Positions 21,381 through 30,641 of a DNA stretch of 44,674 nucleotides are shown piece after piece. The notes under the pieces were generated by a model, which searched no databases, was not told the origin of the DNA, and was given only the letters and a program-made list of their open reading frames with translations. Location: NCBI GenBank assembly GCA_015680685.1, contig MNCI01002965.1, forward strand, positions 1 to 44,674. Direction: 5' to 3'. The DNA is from Gnetum montanum. Lineage: Eukaryota; Streptophyta; Gnetopsida; Gnetales; Gnetaceae. How positions within the stretch are numbered: position 1 is the stretch's first letter; every line of letters starts with the position of its first letter. The translations under genes and the position numbers were made by a program.

Positions 21381-22674
21381 CCCCAGCCCTCTACGTTTTA
21401 GGGGTTGGTAATTTTGAAGGTAGGAAAATTTGAACATTGGCAAACTTGAAGCACATTTGGCATTTTGGCAACTTGAGGCATTGGCAAATTTTAGGTTAGC
21501 ATTTGGCAAGTTTGCACACCATTGTAACTCATCACAGGACACTGTAGACCATTGCAGTCCATTGTACACTACATCGAAAAATCCTACAGGCATAGACACC
21601 ATAGTAGAATGTTATCCTTCACAACCAGAAACCCTGTGATTCTGACTATGCTATTCACTATGCCTGTTGTACACCGTGTGCCTTCTCATCCATTCTGAAA
21701 TTAATTATGCTCAACCCCATTTGGCGTGGTGTTATGTTCTCTCTCATTCTCTTTCAGTGCATTTTTAGCATTTTTACTAGAATTTTGGCATTTTACACCA
21801 AAACCCTTGACTATGCTCATCCCCATTGACATCGTTGACACGCTGAACACTGCTCGACACTTAGCATTATTTGGCATTACATTTGGTAAGTCCCTATTTG
21901 ATCGACAAAATCATTTTGGGCATCCCGTCTCTACTTTTATTAGGCCCTCACGTAGACTTAGGGTTAGGACTGTGTGCTTGCAGACCCCTCGGTGTTCCAA
22001 CCACTGATGGTTTTGGTTGCTACAATTAAATCCTAGTTTATAGAGATAAGAAATGATGGAATTTCATTTAATATTTTCATATTCTTTGGCATAATCTAAC
22101 TTAATAAAAGCAATGTATTGGTTAGTATTAGAAGCTCACTACATTCTCTCCCAAGCTATAATAGCATTATTTAAGATATATCTACCTTTAACAAAACTAC
22201 TTTGCATAGGTATGATGATCTTCACTAACTTTTTGAATTTGACAAGTGACACATTTAACTAAAATTTTATAGGTATTTTTAGGAAGAGTAATAGACCTCC
22301 AATTATAAAATATGTCAAAGATCTTCATTCTTAGGAAGGAGACAAATCACACCTTTATTAATATCTTTACCAAGAGAAACTTTGTCAATGGCTTTTTGGA
22401 TAACATGAAAGAGATCATCTCCTATGATGTCCCAATGCTTCGTAAAAAATTTAATTCAAAAATCATCAAGACCTAGAGCTTTATCATTTGCTAAACTAAA
22501 CACTACTACTTTGATTTCTTCTTATATAATTTCCTCTTGAAGAATACTTCAATGTGTTTGTGTTATAAGATGAGAACTATGTATACAAGATGCTTAGAAA
22601 GATTTGTTGCTAAAATATTTAAAAAAAAAAATCAAAGAAAAATGATTTTTTAAAATTTTTTTAATAGTCTTAGG

Positions 22675-22817
22675 GGGTGTTAGAACCCAAAATAATTAAA
22701 ACATAGGTACATCCCAAGATATATAGAAGTTTATAACTCAACATTACCTACTAGAATCAATTCCATGACTTAGAATTTCCAAATCAAAAGTCTTACCATT
22801 AGGCTAACACCTCATTG
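22675..22817 (-). mobile_element. tRNA-derived SINE, 143 bp, with 14-bp target duplication
   Basis: The insert is flanked by the exact direct repeat TTAATAGTCTTAGG (22661-22674 and 22818-22831), which is LINE sequence. On the minus strand it begins GAGGTGTTAGCCTAATGGTAAG. TAGCCTAATGG (22806-22796) fits the pol III box A consensus exactly, and GGAATTGATTC (22764-22754) is a degraded box B at tRNA-like spacing. The tail ends GGGTTCTAACACCC, so the ends form a short inverted repeat (GGTGTTAG/CTAACACC). I do not assign a named SINE family. Confidence 0.72.
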
Positions 22818-23121
22818 TTAATAGTCTTAGGATTTTTAATGATGAAATCATTAATATAATATGATTCTAGTTTAGCCACTTAACTCTTTTCTTTTAGAAA
22901 TTTTAAAAATTTCTTACAAGGTTCATCTCCATTTTTAAGCCAACCCATATGACTTTTAGTAAGAGTACTTTTAGCTTCAAAATCATTCCAACATTATTTA
23001 GTGTAATAGCTTTAGCCAAGGCTTTTTGAGTTTCAAAATCAAAGGAATTTTGGTTGAAAAGAAATTGCATTTTCTTTACAGGTTTTGCAAGATCTTCTTC
23101 AAATTGATGCTTACTAATAAG

Positions 23122-23912
23122 TAATAAGAGTTCTTAATACTCAACCATACAAGTTACATGTGCATGTATGTGATCAAATTGTAATTCATGGATGGGACAA
23201 TGTAAGTATACTAGTAAGTTGATGATAAGTTCATGATCATTGTCTTCCCATTAGAGGTAGCAAGATGCAATATGTATGATTTAAATTTAAGTAATATAGA
23301 TGATTAAATGATGTTGTGGTTCTTTGTGCTCTAAAAGTAAACATAGTGATTTAAATATAAGTTCTATTAACTAAGAATAATATAAACACAAAACTATTCT
23401 AGTTTAATGATGATAAGTATCAGTTTCCAACTTGCTAGGCATGCCCAAGGCTAATACAATCGTTATTGGGATTACCAAGTGACTAGCTAGTAGTGGCTTA
23501 CTAAACGATTATATTTGTGAGCTTGAAACTGGTCATAATTATTTCACTAATTTACTAACAAACATTGAAATGTAAATGACATAGGAAATGTAAATTTAAT
23601 CTAGGTTAGATGTTGTAATAATAAGAAAAAAAATCTCAATGTTTATTTCCTATCATGGAATACATTCAAGTACAATACAACCAAATAAGGATGTTGTCCA
23701 ACTATTTATCATCACATTGTAGATATTCACAACTAAATCTAACTTTATGAAGATAAATTATAAGAGTTTTCCTAAGGGCTTAACCAAAGTTGATATTGAT
23801 ATCATGTTGGGCTCATATTTATAGGCATGACCATGGTACACTACATTGCATCTATTTCATCGTATATTAAGTTATGATATTGCAATCAAGCATTAAAAAA
23901 CTTGATTTATTA
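23122..23912 (-). repeat. Minus-strand LTR 1, strongly diverged
   Basis: Reverse complement of the A/B/C LTR type. The U5 side begins near 23122 (TAATAAG for TGATGAG) with ACTCAACCATAC, and the U3 side ends by the purine tract seen as TACCCCCAC (23913-23921). The end TAATAAATC differs from TGATGAGTC by G-to-A changes only. The TATA box is seen as ATTTATAGG near 23817-23825. Its left neighbour is the LINE. Confidence 0.72.
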
Positions 23913-24119
23913 TACCCCCACAACTAACTAGAAAGTCATCCTCAAGTTAAAATAAAAGAAGGATAGAGTTGTTACAAAATTATGGGATTACATAAACTCG
24001 ATGACATCTTCATATATACATGATATGACTAATTGACTATGAACGTTACATCTTTGTTCAAGTGGTTTAAAAAATTATTATGCAAGGAATGATTGACACA
24101 TGGGTGACATATTTTATGA

Positions 24120-24905
24120 ATAAAAAAAAAGCAAAATAAATGTCTCATGTAGTTTCTTAAGTTCATGGTGGATGTAATTCCTCTTCTATTGGTCGCTTCC
24201 CTTTTTCGTTAGGCTTCTTGAACTTGTATTTGTTCAACAAGGCTCTTAGTTTTTCTTCTTCTATCCTAGGATCATGAATTGTCCATGCCACTTTGACAAT
24301 GTTCTCTAGTGTTAGCACTTTCCAAGAATATTGTAGGTGTGGGAATAACTCATTTTCCTTCATGTATTATGATACAAAGTAGGTTATTTATATTGTAAAA
24401 TCCTTGGTTAGTTTTTACAATTCCTAACAATTTGTCATTCACTTGGTTTTGATACATAGCCTTTACCACATGGAGTTTAGAGATAATAATATATATTTTT
24501 TTGTTGAACATCTTTTTTGTCAGCAAACTCATCCTTGTACATGAAGTACATTACTATTCTAATTTTTTCCTTAGCTTGCTTGCTATTAACATGACTAAGT
24601 CGATGTAGTGCACACTTGCCAACTTCATGTACTTTGTTAAGTCTTGAATGTACAAGTATTTATTTTGAGCTATGCTTAATGAATTCAGGTGAGACTATCC
24701 AAGATTAGTTGTTAATCAGGTAACTACTATGTGATTGAATTTAGCTTGGCTTTATCCATCTAGATCTTGTTCCCATTGATTTGCTTGTACATTCCTAGTT
24801 GATATTTGAAGTCTTTCTTAAGCTTCTTATGCTTTTTGGTCTAATTTTTTCATGCACTAATATTAACAACTAACTTCTATTGGAATGCACACACTGCCTC
24901 CATTG
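24120..24905 (-). pseudogene. ORF3 C-terminal copy 1 (unit of the ORF3-LTR tandem array)
   Basis: Read on the minus strand it aligns with the C-terminal part of the main ORF3 (28100-27750), starting at the homologue of about 28104, and continues beyond it. The best kept piece is the C-terminal tail (24363-24163), with LFPHLQYSWKVLTLENI, VAWTIHDPRIEEEKLRALL and KGKRPIEEELHP before a stop. The same tail, more decayed, is seen in copy 2 (FPWLPFSWKVPTLANI). It probably represents the true C-terminus of ORF3, which is missing from the longest copy. No known domain is recognised. Confidence 0.6.
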
Positions 24906-24910
24906 ATAAG

Positions 24911-25773
24911 TGATGAGTAGTATAGAATTATAGCACTCAACCATACGAGTCATAAGTATTCATGCATAACCAAACTGTAATCCATGGATGAATAATGTAA
25001 GTATACTAGTGATTTGATAGTAAGTTCATGATCATTACCTTTCCACTTAGAGTTAGCATCGTTTAAAACATATAGTTTAACTCTGAGTGAGGTATATGAT
25101 TAAATGATGTTAGATGGCTTTAAGTGTGCTAAAAGTAAGCATAATGAAAATGATTATAAATTCTATTTATAAGTGCAATGTAAATATAAAACTATTCTAG
25201 CCTAGTGGAGATAAGTATCTATTCCTAGTTTTCCATACATGTCGTGGGGTGATGTAATTTTTACTAGGATTACCAAGTAACTTTACTACTAAGTGAATCA
25301 AGCAAATTCACTATTGGGTTATCGAACAATTATACTTTAGGCTTAAAATTAGTCATACTTATTTTACCTTAATAATGAACATTGGAATATTAAATTACTT
25401 AGAAAATGTAAATAACATAGTAAAAGTAAATAATATGGAAAAGTAAATCTATTCTATTTGAGATGTTGCAATGATGAAGAACAGTCTCAATCTTTATTAT
25501 CATTCAAGAATTATACCTAGGAGTAATCCACTCAAATAAAAATGTTATAAAACTATAATTCATAACACTACAGGCATTCATAACTAACTCTAACTTTATG
25601 AAAATAAACTACAAGAATTTTGCTAAGGATTGGCCAAAAATGTATTTTTGATGCAATGGTGTGCTCATATTTATAGACATTACCATAGCCCACTACATTG
25701 TATCTATGATAACATATGTTGAGCTACGATATTATACATATGATACCATTTACCTTGACTTACAGGTATTTCA
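24911..25773 (-). repeat. Minus-strand LTR 2, strongly diverged
   Basis: Begins TGATGAG (reverse of the LTR end) at 24911 and has ACTCAACCATACGAG and CATATTTATAGAC (TATA box, near 25665-25677). The short U3 is seen as ACGATATTATACATATGATACC, and it ends at TTTCA (25773). It is flanked on both sides by ORF3 C-terminal copies. Confidence 0.72.
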
Positions 25774-25974
25774 TTATACCTAATGACTAACTTAAAAATT
25801 ATCCTTCACTTCAAAAAAAAGGAGGATAGAGTTCATTACAAACTTGTGGGGTTACATGGATTCAACATCATGACATGTATACATAAATAACTTTACTATG
25901 AATGTCACATCTTTGCTTGAGTGTGTTTACAAAATTATCATGTAACACATGATTGACACATGATAAAAATAAAA

Positions 25975-26806
25975 TAAAACAAAACTTGATGTACCATCTT
26001 CATATTCCTAGTGGCGATGGCCCTTATATTGGCCTTTTTCCTTTATCATCTAGCTTCTAGAACTGTTACTTATTAAGTAATGCTCATAGATTTTCTTCTT
26101 CAATTTTGGGATCATGCACCATCCATGCTAATTTAGTAATGTTTGCAAGTGTTGGCACTTTCCATGAAAATGGTAGTCATGGAAACATTTTGTTGGCCTT
26201 GATGTATCATGCTACGAATTGTGTTCTTTCTACCTCAAAGGCTCTAGTCATCTTCTATAATTCTTGATAGTCAATCATTTTTTAGCTAGATTTGTTACAA
26301 CATATTTTTGGTCATAGTAGCTATATTTGACTACTTGAAGCTTAGAGTTTTAAATGTGAAGCTTCTGTTATGCATCTTTTTGGTTTGCAAACTCTTTTCA
26401 TACATGGAATTTATTGTAGCCACTTGATGCTCTAATTCTATCCTTGGCCTAACTATTGTCAATATGGCTAAGTTATCATAGCGTAGATTTTCTAATCCTA
26501 TGTATTTTGATAAGCCTTCTAGATATAGGTCTTTGTTTTTTAGCTCAGCTTGGTGGATAAGGAGGAGACTATCAATGATGGATTGCTAATTAGGTGTTTG
26601 TTGTGTGATGAAGCCAATTTTGGCTGTAGCCATCTAGATCTCTTTCTTATTAATTTACTTGTACATGCCCACTTGATCTCTTAAATGTTCCTCAAGCCTT
26701 TCATATTTCTTGGCCTCATTTTTCCATGCATTGGTTTTAATGGCTGATTTTTTTGACCATGCATAATTCTTCCATTTTCAAGGTTTTAATGAGCCAATTA
26801 TCTTAT
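25975..26806 (-). pseudogene. ORF3 C-terminal copy 2 (unit of the ORF3-LTR tandem array)
   Basis: Aligns on the minus strand with ORF3 from the homologue of about 28145 to its C-terminal tail. Landmarks are a LVHVQVD-like coiled-coil region (26700-26640) and the tail with FPWLPFSWKVPTLANI, HDPKIEEENL and KGKRPI (26200-26020). Many stops. It lies between LTR 2 and LTR 3. Confidence 0.55.
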
Positions 26807-27587
26807 TGATGAGTGGCGAGGTACCCCTACACTCAACCATATGAATACGAGCATTACATGCACAATCCAGTCGAACTCCGTAGATGAACTAGTTGTGGCA
26901 TCTAGATAGTTAGCCTTAGGTCATAGTTTGCTGTCTTTCCACTTGGACTAGTATTAGCTTTATCACATATGGTTTAGTCCAAAGTGAGGTGTATGATGTG
27001 TTTCTAATCTAATGCTACTCATGAAGGTAATGGAAGATAATATTAACTAAGCTAAGGGAGAAAGGGTGAGAAGGAATCTAGCTAGCCTAAGTGCCATGAG
27101 CATACGTTCCTTGATTATTCGTACACATCTTGGACTTCGTGCATGACTACCATTAGGATTACCAAGCACATATCCTAGGTACGCTACTGGGTTACCAAGT
27201 AGTTACACTTAAATGCTTGTAATCAAGTCGTACTCATTCTGTGTTTTAACATGAGTTAAGGATGAGAGAGATTAACTAGGAAAGCAATAAATAACAATTA
27301 ATTAAATGATTAAACTAAGTGAATGCTACAATGATGAAGTAATCGTGATCTTTATTTCTAGTCATGTGTCTATCCAAGTACGTCACACTCGAATAAAGGA
27401 TTCCATACAATTACATTCACCACACTGTGGGCATACACTAGGAGGAAAAGGGTTGAGAGGAAAAATAAGAACTGAAATCAAAACTTAATTCTAAACCTAA
27501 GTTACTTCCTTATTTTTTTTGATAATTGACTCCTCTTATTTATAGATGAGGAGAGAGACTACGATATCGCATACATGATATCACGGT
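26807..27587 (-). repeat. Minus-strand LTR 3
   Basis: The best preserved minus LTR. It starts TGATGAGTGGCGAGGTACC at 26807, followed by ACTCAACCATATGAATACGAG. The TATA box is seen as CTTATTTATAG (27535-27545), and U3 is cut to two palindromes (ACGATATCGC, ATGATATCAC). No tRNA primer site lies beyond its U5 end, so it is not an intact 5' LTR. Its sequence is nearest to the LTRs of element B. Confidence 0.8.
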
Positions 27588-27658
27588 GAGGCATCTAGAT
27601 AGTTAGCCTTAGGTCACAGTTTGTTGTCTTTCCACTTGGACTAGTATTAGCTTTGTCA
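27588..27658 (-). repeat. Duplicated U5 segment at the ORF3/LTR 3 junction
   Basis: About 69 bp starting GGCATCTAGATAGTTAGCC repeat the U5 block at 26897-26966 with few differences. It sits outside the U3 end, between LTR 3 and ORF3, where the purine tract should be. It looks like a template-switch or recombination scar. Confidence 0.7.
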
Positions 27659-30107
27659 TGATATCAAGTTCAAAATTTGCAATTTGTAATTTTTCCAATA
27701 ACTTTTTGCATTCTTCAAATTCTGCTTCGTATTTGACATTGGTGGTAGCTACCTATTGCTCAAGCTCTATTTTGAGGTGCCCTGCTATTAACATGGTAAG
27801 GTTGGCATACCATAGGTTTGCCAACTCCATGTATTTTGTCAAATCCTGAATTTGTAGGTCCTGGTTCTTAACTTTCGCTTGGTGGGAAAAGGCATATGTG
27901 TCCAATATGGCCCACCGGTTAGTGTGTTGAGCACTGATAGCATTGATATCGACCTTGGCCATATGGATCTCCTTCTCAAGGATCTGTTTGTACATCCCCA
28001 CCTGGTCTCAAAAGTGCTCCTTTAGCTTTTCATGCTGTTTAGCCTCATTTTGCCATCCGCTAATTTCAATAGCTGACTTTTGGTGAATAGTGCGTACCTC
28101 CTCCATTGAGAGGGTTTGATTCTCCCCAGCTAAATGGCTCATATCTTGGTTGACCTGGATGAATTGTTCTCTCAATTGATAGAAGTTTTCCTGGAGAACA
28201 TTCTTTTGCTTCTCCATAGTGGTCAACCGAAGGTTGTCAGCAATAAGCTAATTATTTTCTTCATGTAAGACGTTGAGTGCTTTAAGATGCGCATGAGTTT
28301 GTGCCTGTGCTGTAGAGGCATCCCAAATAGCCTTCTATTTTTCTTCAGCCACCTTTTTATTCTCCGTTAATAGCTTGGTTAGTTGCTCAGTTCTAAAACT
28401 GTCTAGCTAGTCTGCGGGAACAAATTGTAATGGATCCCACTGTGCTGCTGGTAGGGCCACGAGCTGCTCCTGTAATTTCTGCACCTCTACTTTAGCATAC
28501 TCGATCCTCACTTTTGTTAAAACCAACTTCTCCTTCATGGAAATGAGGTTTGACTAAATTGTCGTAACATGCTGAGGGATGTCAAACAGGAACTTCATTA
28601 CTTGTCCTATTTGTAGCAATCGATCAAGTCCATCCTCATGTTCCACAGGAGTCATTAAGGTTTTGGCCAAATTTTGAGCATCTCATGCTCCTGTGAGATC
28701 TGTTAGTGGCACAACAAGTACATTGAATGATTCTTTGATATGTTCTGCAACCACTTCTGCAGCTCCCGCGACATCCTAGTGTTACATGACCACCATAGTG
28801 GCCCCTTCACTAGTTTCTAATTGCACTTGGAAAGATGCTGCGTTTCTTGAGATCTGTTGTGACCAAGTACTTTCTCCTCATCCTATATGGATAGACACTT
28901 CACCCCTTGTACGATCCAAAGAAAATGTGGGCTGTATGGCATCATAAATGATGTGGAAGAGATTTGCATCATCACGACTTCCCTAACTGATCGTCTCAGC
29001 GATGGCCCTGAGATGGCTCATTGATAGTCTGTAGTCTTGCGGCGACGACGGTTGATCCTGGCCTGTGCTAGGTCCTACTTCCTATTGTTGGTTGGGTCCT
29101 GTATCTGGAGGTTTTCGAGGTCCTACAAGTTGAGTTGCGATTGGTTTAGCTATCTATTCTTCTTCTTCTTCTGGTCCCAACATCTCACCAGTGATTTTCC
29201 TTGCGGCTAGTGGCTTTAATAGTTCTGCATATGAAGCATTTTGGGCTTTTTAGAGGACATCATTGGTGTACCCCCTGATACCAACACATCAGCAAATATT
29301 TTTGATAAGACAAGGGAAGGGCAATGCCATCTTCCTTGTCTTCCTTTCCTCGAATCACCTCAGGATCTCTGTTAAGTATAGATGTGGCAAGTTAGCATTA
29401 ACCTTTTCCATCAGCACTGCATATCCTCTTTCCACATATGTTGATATTATTTTTAAGCCCTTCATGAGGAAGAGATGATAAGATCCAATTTTAAAGTAGA
29501 TCCTCTCCTCCGTTGTCAACTCACCAAATGTCTTATCTCTGCCATATGTCCTTTCCAAACAATCTTGTTGCACATTGGGGTCTGAACGGATGGATAACTG
29601 AGCAACCTTGGGCCCTAAATTCAAAAGGTTTAATACTTCCGAAATGGCCTATGTGGAGAAATCAATTAACACACCATAAATATTAATGGTGGTGCCTTCC
29701 TCCCTATTGTGCCAGAATTGGTACATCTCCCCTAGGTACCAGGCACCACTTTCAGAGAGGGTAGGCCATAAGGGAGACCCTTTGAGGTGATCCCTAATAG
29801 CCTCAGGAGTGAACTCTACAAACTATTCAAAGTTTAATTTCACAATCACCGCAGCAAATATGGACTTTTCATGGATGGCCTGAACACAATCTTGGGGCAA
29901 AGTGAGATGTTGTCCTTGTTCAGGCACTGCAACAGCTCCTCCTTCTACCTATCCAGACTGTACAGTAGGAGGGTCCTCTTGATGAATGCTAAATGATTGT
30001 TCCTCTTGTTCTGCATGTTGTCTAGTAGGATCTTTTCTCCTGCCTCTCCTAGGTCATTTGCTTCCACCTTGAGTAGGACCTTCCATTTGGCCACGTTTCG
30101 GGGCCAT
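27659..30107 (-). pseudogene. ORF3: about 800-codon third reading frame with coiled-coil half, nonsense-riddled
   Basis: The ATG at 30107-30105 opens MAPKRGQMEGPTQGG and directly follows a splice-acceptor-like GTGATTGCAG. The same frame runs to about 27660 without a net frameshift, but with about twenty stops (12 TAG, 6 TGA, 2 TAA). Regions: a basic, charged N-terminus; a middle part (about residues 70-260) with ESGAWYLGEMYQFWHN, INIYGVLIDFS, TYGRDKTFGELTTEERIYFK and KGLKIISTYVERGYAVL, which faintly recalls plant retroelement ORF1/transposase-like domains; a Pro/Gln linker; and a C-terminal half of heptad-like Glu/Lys/Gln/Leu sequence (MEKQKNVLQENFYQLREQF) typical of coiled coils. No membrane segment is visible, so it is not an obvious envelope protein. 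It lies between the 3' region and an LTR on the same strand as the gag remnant, the place of the third ORF in Athila-like elements. The tail is lost at 27658. Function unknown. Confidence 0.65.
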
Positions 30108-30125
30108 CTGCAATCACACGGGGCC
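30102..30125 (-). promoter_or_regulatory. Splice-acceptor-like site at the ORF3 start
   Basis: Minus strand: GTGTGATTGCAG directly before ATG (AG at 30109-30108, ATG at 30107). The diverged ORF3 copy at 35179 has GATTATAG directly before its ATG. The site is kept in two ORF3 copies and in three elements without ORF3. Confidence 0.55.
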
Positions 30126-30543
30126 AAGCATTAGTAAAATTATTTTTGAAGTTAAGTTATACCTTACTTCTTTCCTTAATTAATTAACTTGTTTAATCTT
30201 TGTGTGATATTACCTGGAAGATTGTAATGATGGGTCCGTTTTACTTAGGTGGTTTCCAATTTTAATTTCCTGCTGTAGCTAAAGGGATTGAATGATTTTT
30301 TTGGCACAATTATTCTAAATGTTATAGCTAATTACCCTGGATAATGTCCTTTGGGAGATGATAAATTCCAAAAAATTTAGGCATTATTCGGTAGGTGTCC
30401 CTCTCCCACGACTAAGCTGAACACTCTGGGTTCAAGTAGGTTTAGACGGAATAAAAATCGGAGAACCAGTGAGCGAGATATAGGTAGAAAAGCAAGGGTG
30501 TCACACTCGCAAGTCATAGAGAAAAATTTGAAAAACTCCCCTG
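30126..30543 (-). other. ORF3 upstream leader
   Basis: AT-rich non-coding sequence upstream of the ORF3 start. It aligns loosely with 35180-35820 in the second copy. It ends at the N (30544) next to GATATC palindromes. Confidence 0.45.
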
Positions 30544-30544
30544 N
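30544..30544. other. Single N beside the GATATC cluster
   Basis: Marks another join. The continuity of the minus-strand complex across it is unproven. Confidence 0.7.
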
Positions 30545-30641
30545 ATAGGACGCGATATCATGTACGATACATCGCGTATGCGATATCTCGTCAGCCGCGA
30601 TATCACGTATGCGATATCATGGCCCTAGTGACATTGGGTAG
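30545..30641. repeat. GATATC palindrome cluster (U3-like)
   Basis: Five GATATC-type or related palindromes (GCGATATCATG, TACGATACATCG, GCGATATCTCG, GCGATATCACG, GCGATATCATGG) as in the U3 of the LTRs. No TATA box follows on either side, so it is a U3 fragment or an independent copy of this motif. It borders the N at 30544. Confidence 0.6.

Larger units (their letters stand above)
20340..22024. mobile_element. 1,685-bp LTR-like insertion in the LINE, flanked by ATTAA
   Basis: The LINE frame is broken at 20339/22025. The direct repeat ATTAA lies on both sides (20335-20339 and 22025-22029). Removing the insert and one copy puts the LINE codons for Gly-Phe-Asn and Asp-Phe-Phe back in one frame, as expected in this RT block. 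The insert ends in CA and begins TA, possibly a mutated TG. It has a TATA box TATAAATA (21373-21380) after a 1-kb repeat-rich stretch, resembling U3-R-U5 of a solo LTR. A 5-bp duplication is normal for LTR elements. It carries no RT, integrase or transposase. Orientation is judged plus from the TATA box. Confidence 0.6.
18780..23115 (-). mobile_element. Plant L1-type LINE, RT portion, interrupted by two later insertions
   Basis: Read from right to left on the minus strand: the linker before RT (GWLKNGDEPCKKFLKF, near 22930), fingers (LANDKALGLDDF near 22480; DIIGDDLFHVIQKAIDKVSL near 22400), the AKEYENIK...SYLYKLGF block (near 22050-22090), HQGCPLALYLF (20215-20250), the catalytic box FAYDTFF (20088-20108), the post-RT block (19200-19700, with LLRDKL and ILGSPMLKNF) and the C-terminal IWRASTFPKINNFLW (18957-19001). 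The family box is FADD; here the first Asp is Tyr. The frame has many stops and shifts. The 5' part (endonuclease domain, ORF1) is absent at the border with the LTR complex. LINEs copy themselves by target-primed reverse transcription. Confidence 0.82.

Noticed and set aside
21430-21639. 69-codon frame after the TATA box of the LTR-like insertion
   Set aside because: It is low in complexity (LEALANFRLAFGKF) and lies in the presumed R/U5; no shared copy or domain supports coding.
23122-27587. Three nested intact elements
   Set aside because: No primer sites follow the LTR ends, and the spacers are repeated ORF3 C-termini, which fits tandem duplication better than nesting.
27659-30107. Reading ORF3 as an antisense ORF of a plus-strand element (as in some Tat elements)
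   Set aside because: The neighbouring LTRs, gag remnant and 3' region are all on the minus strand, so ORF3 is in sense orientation.
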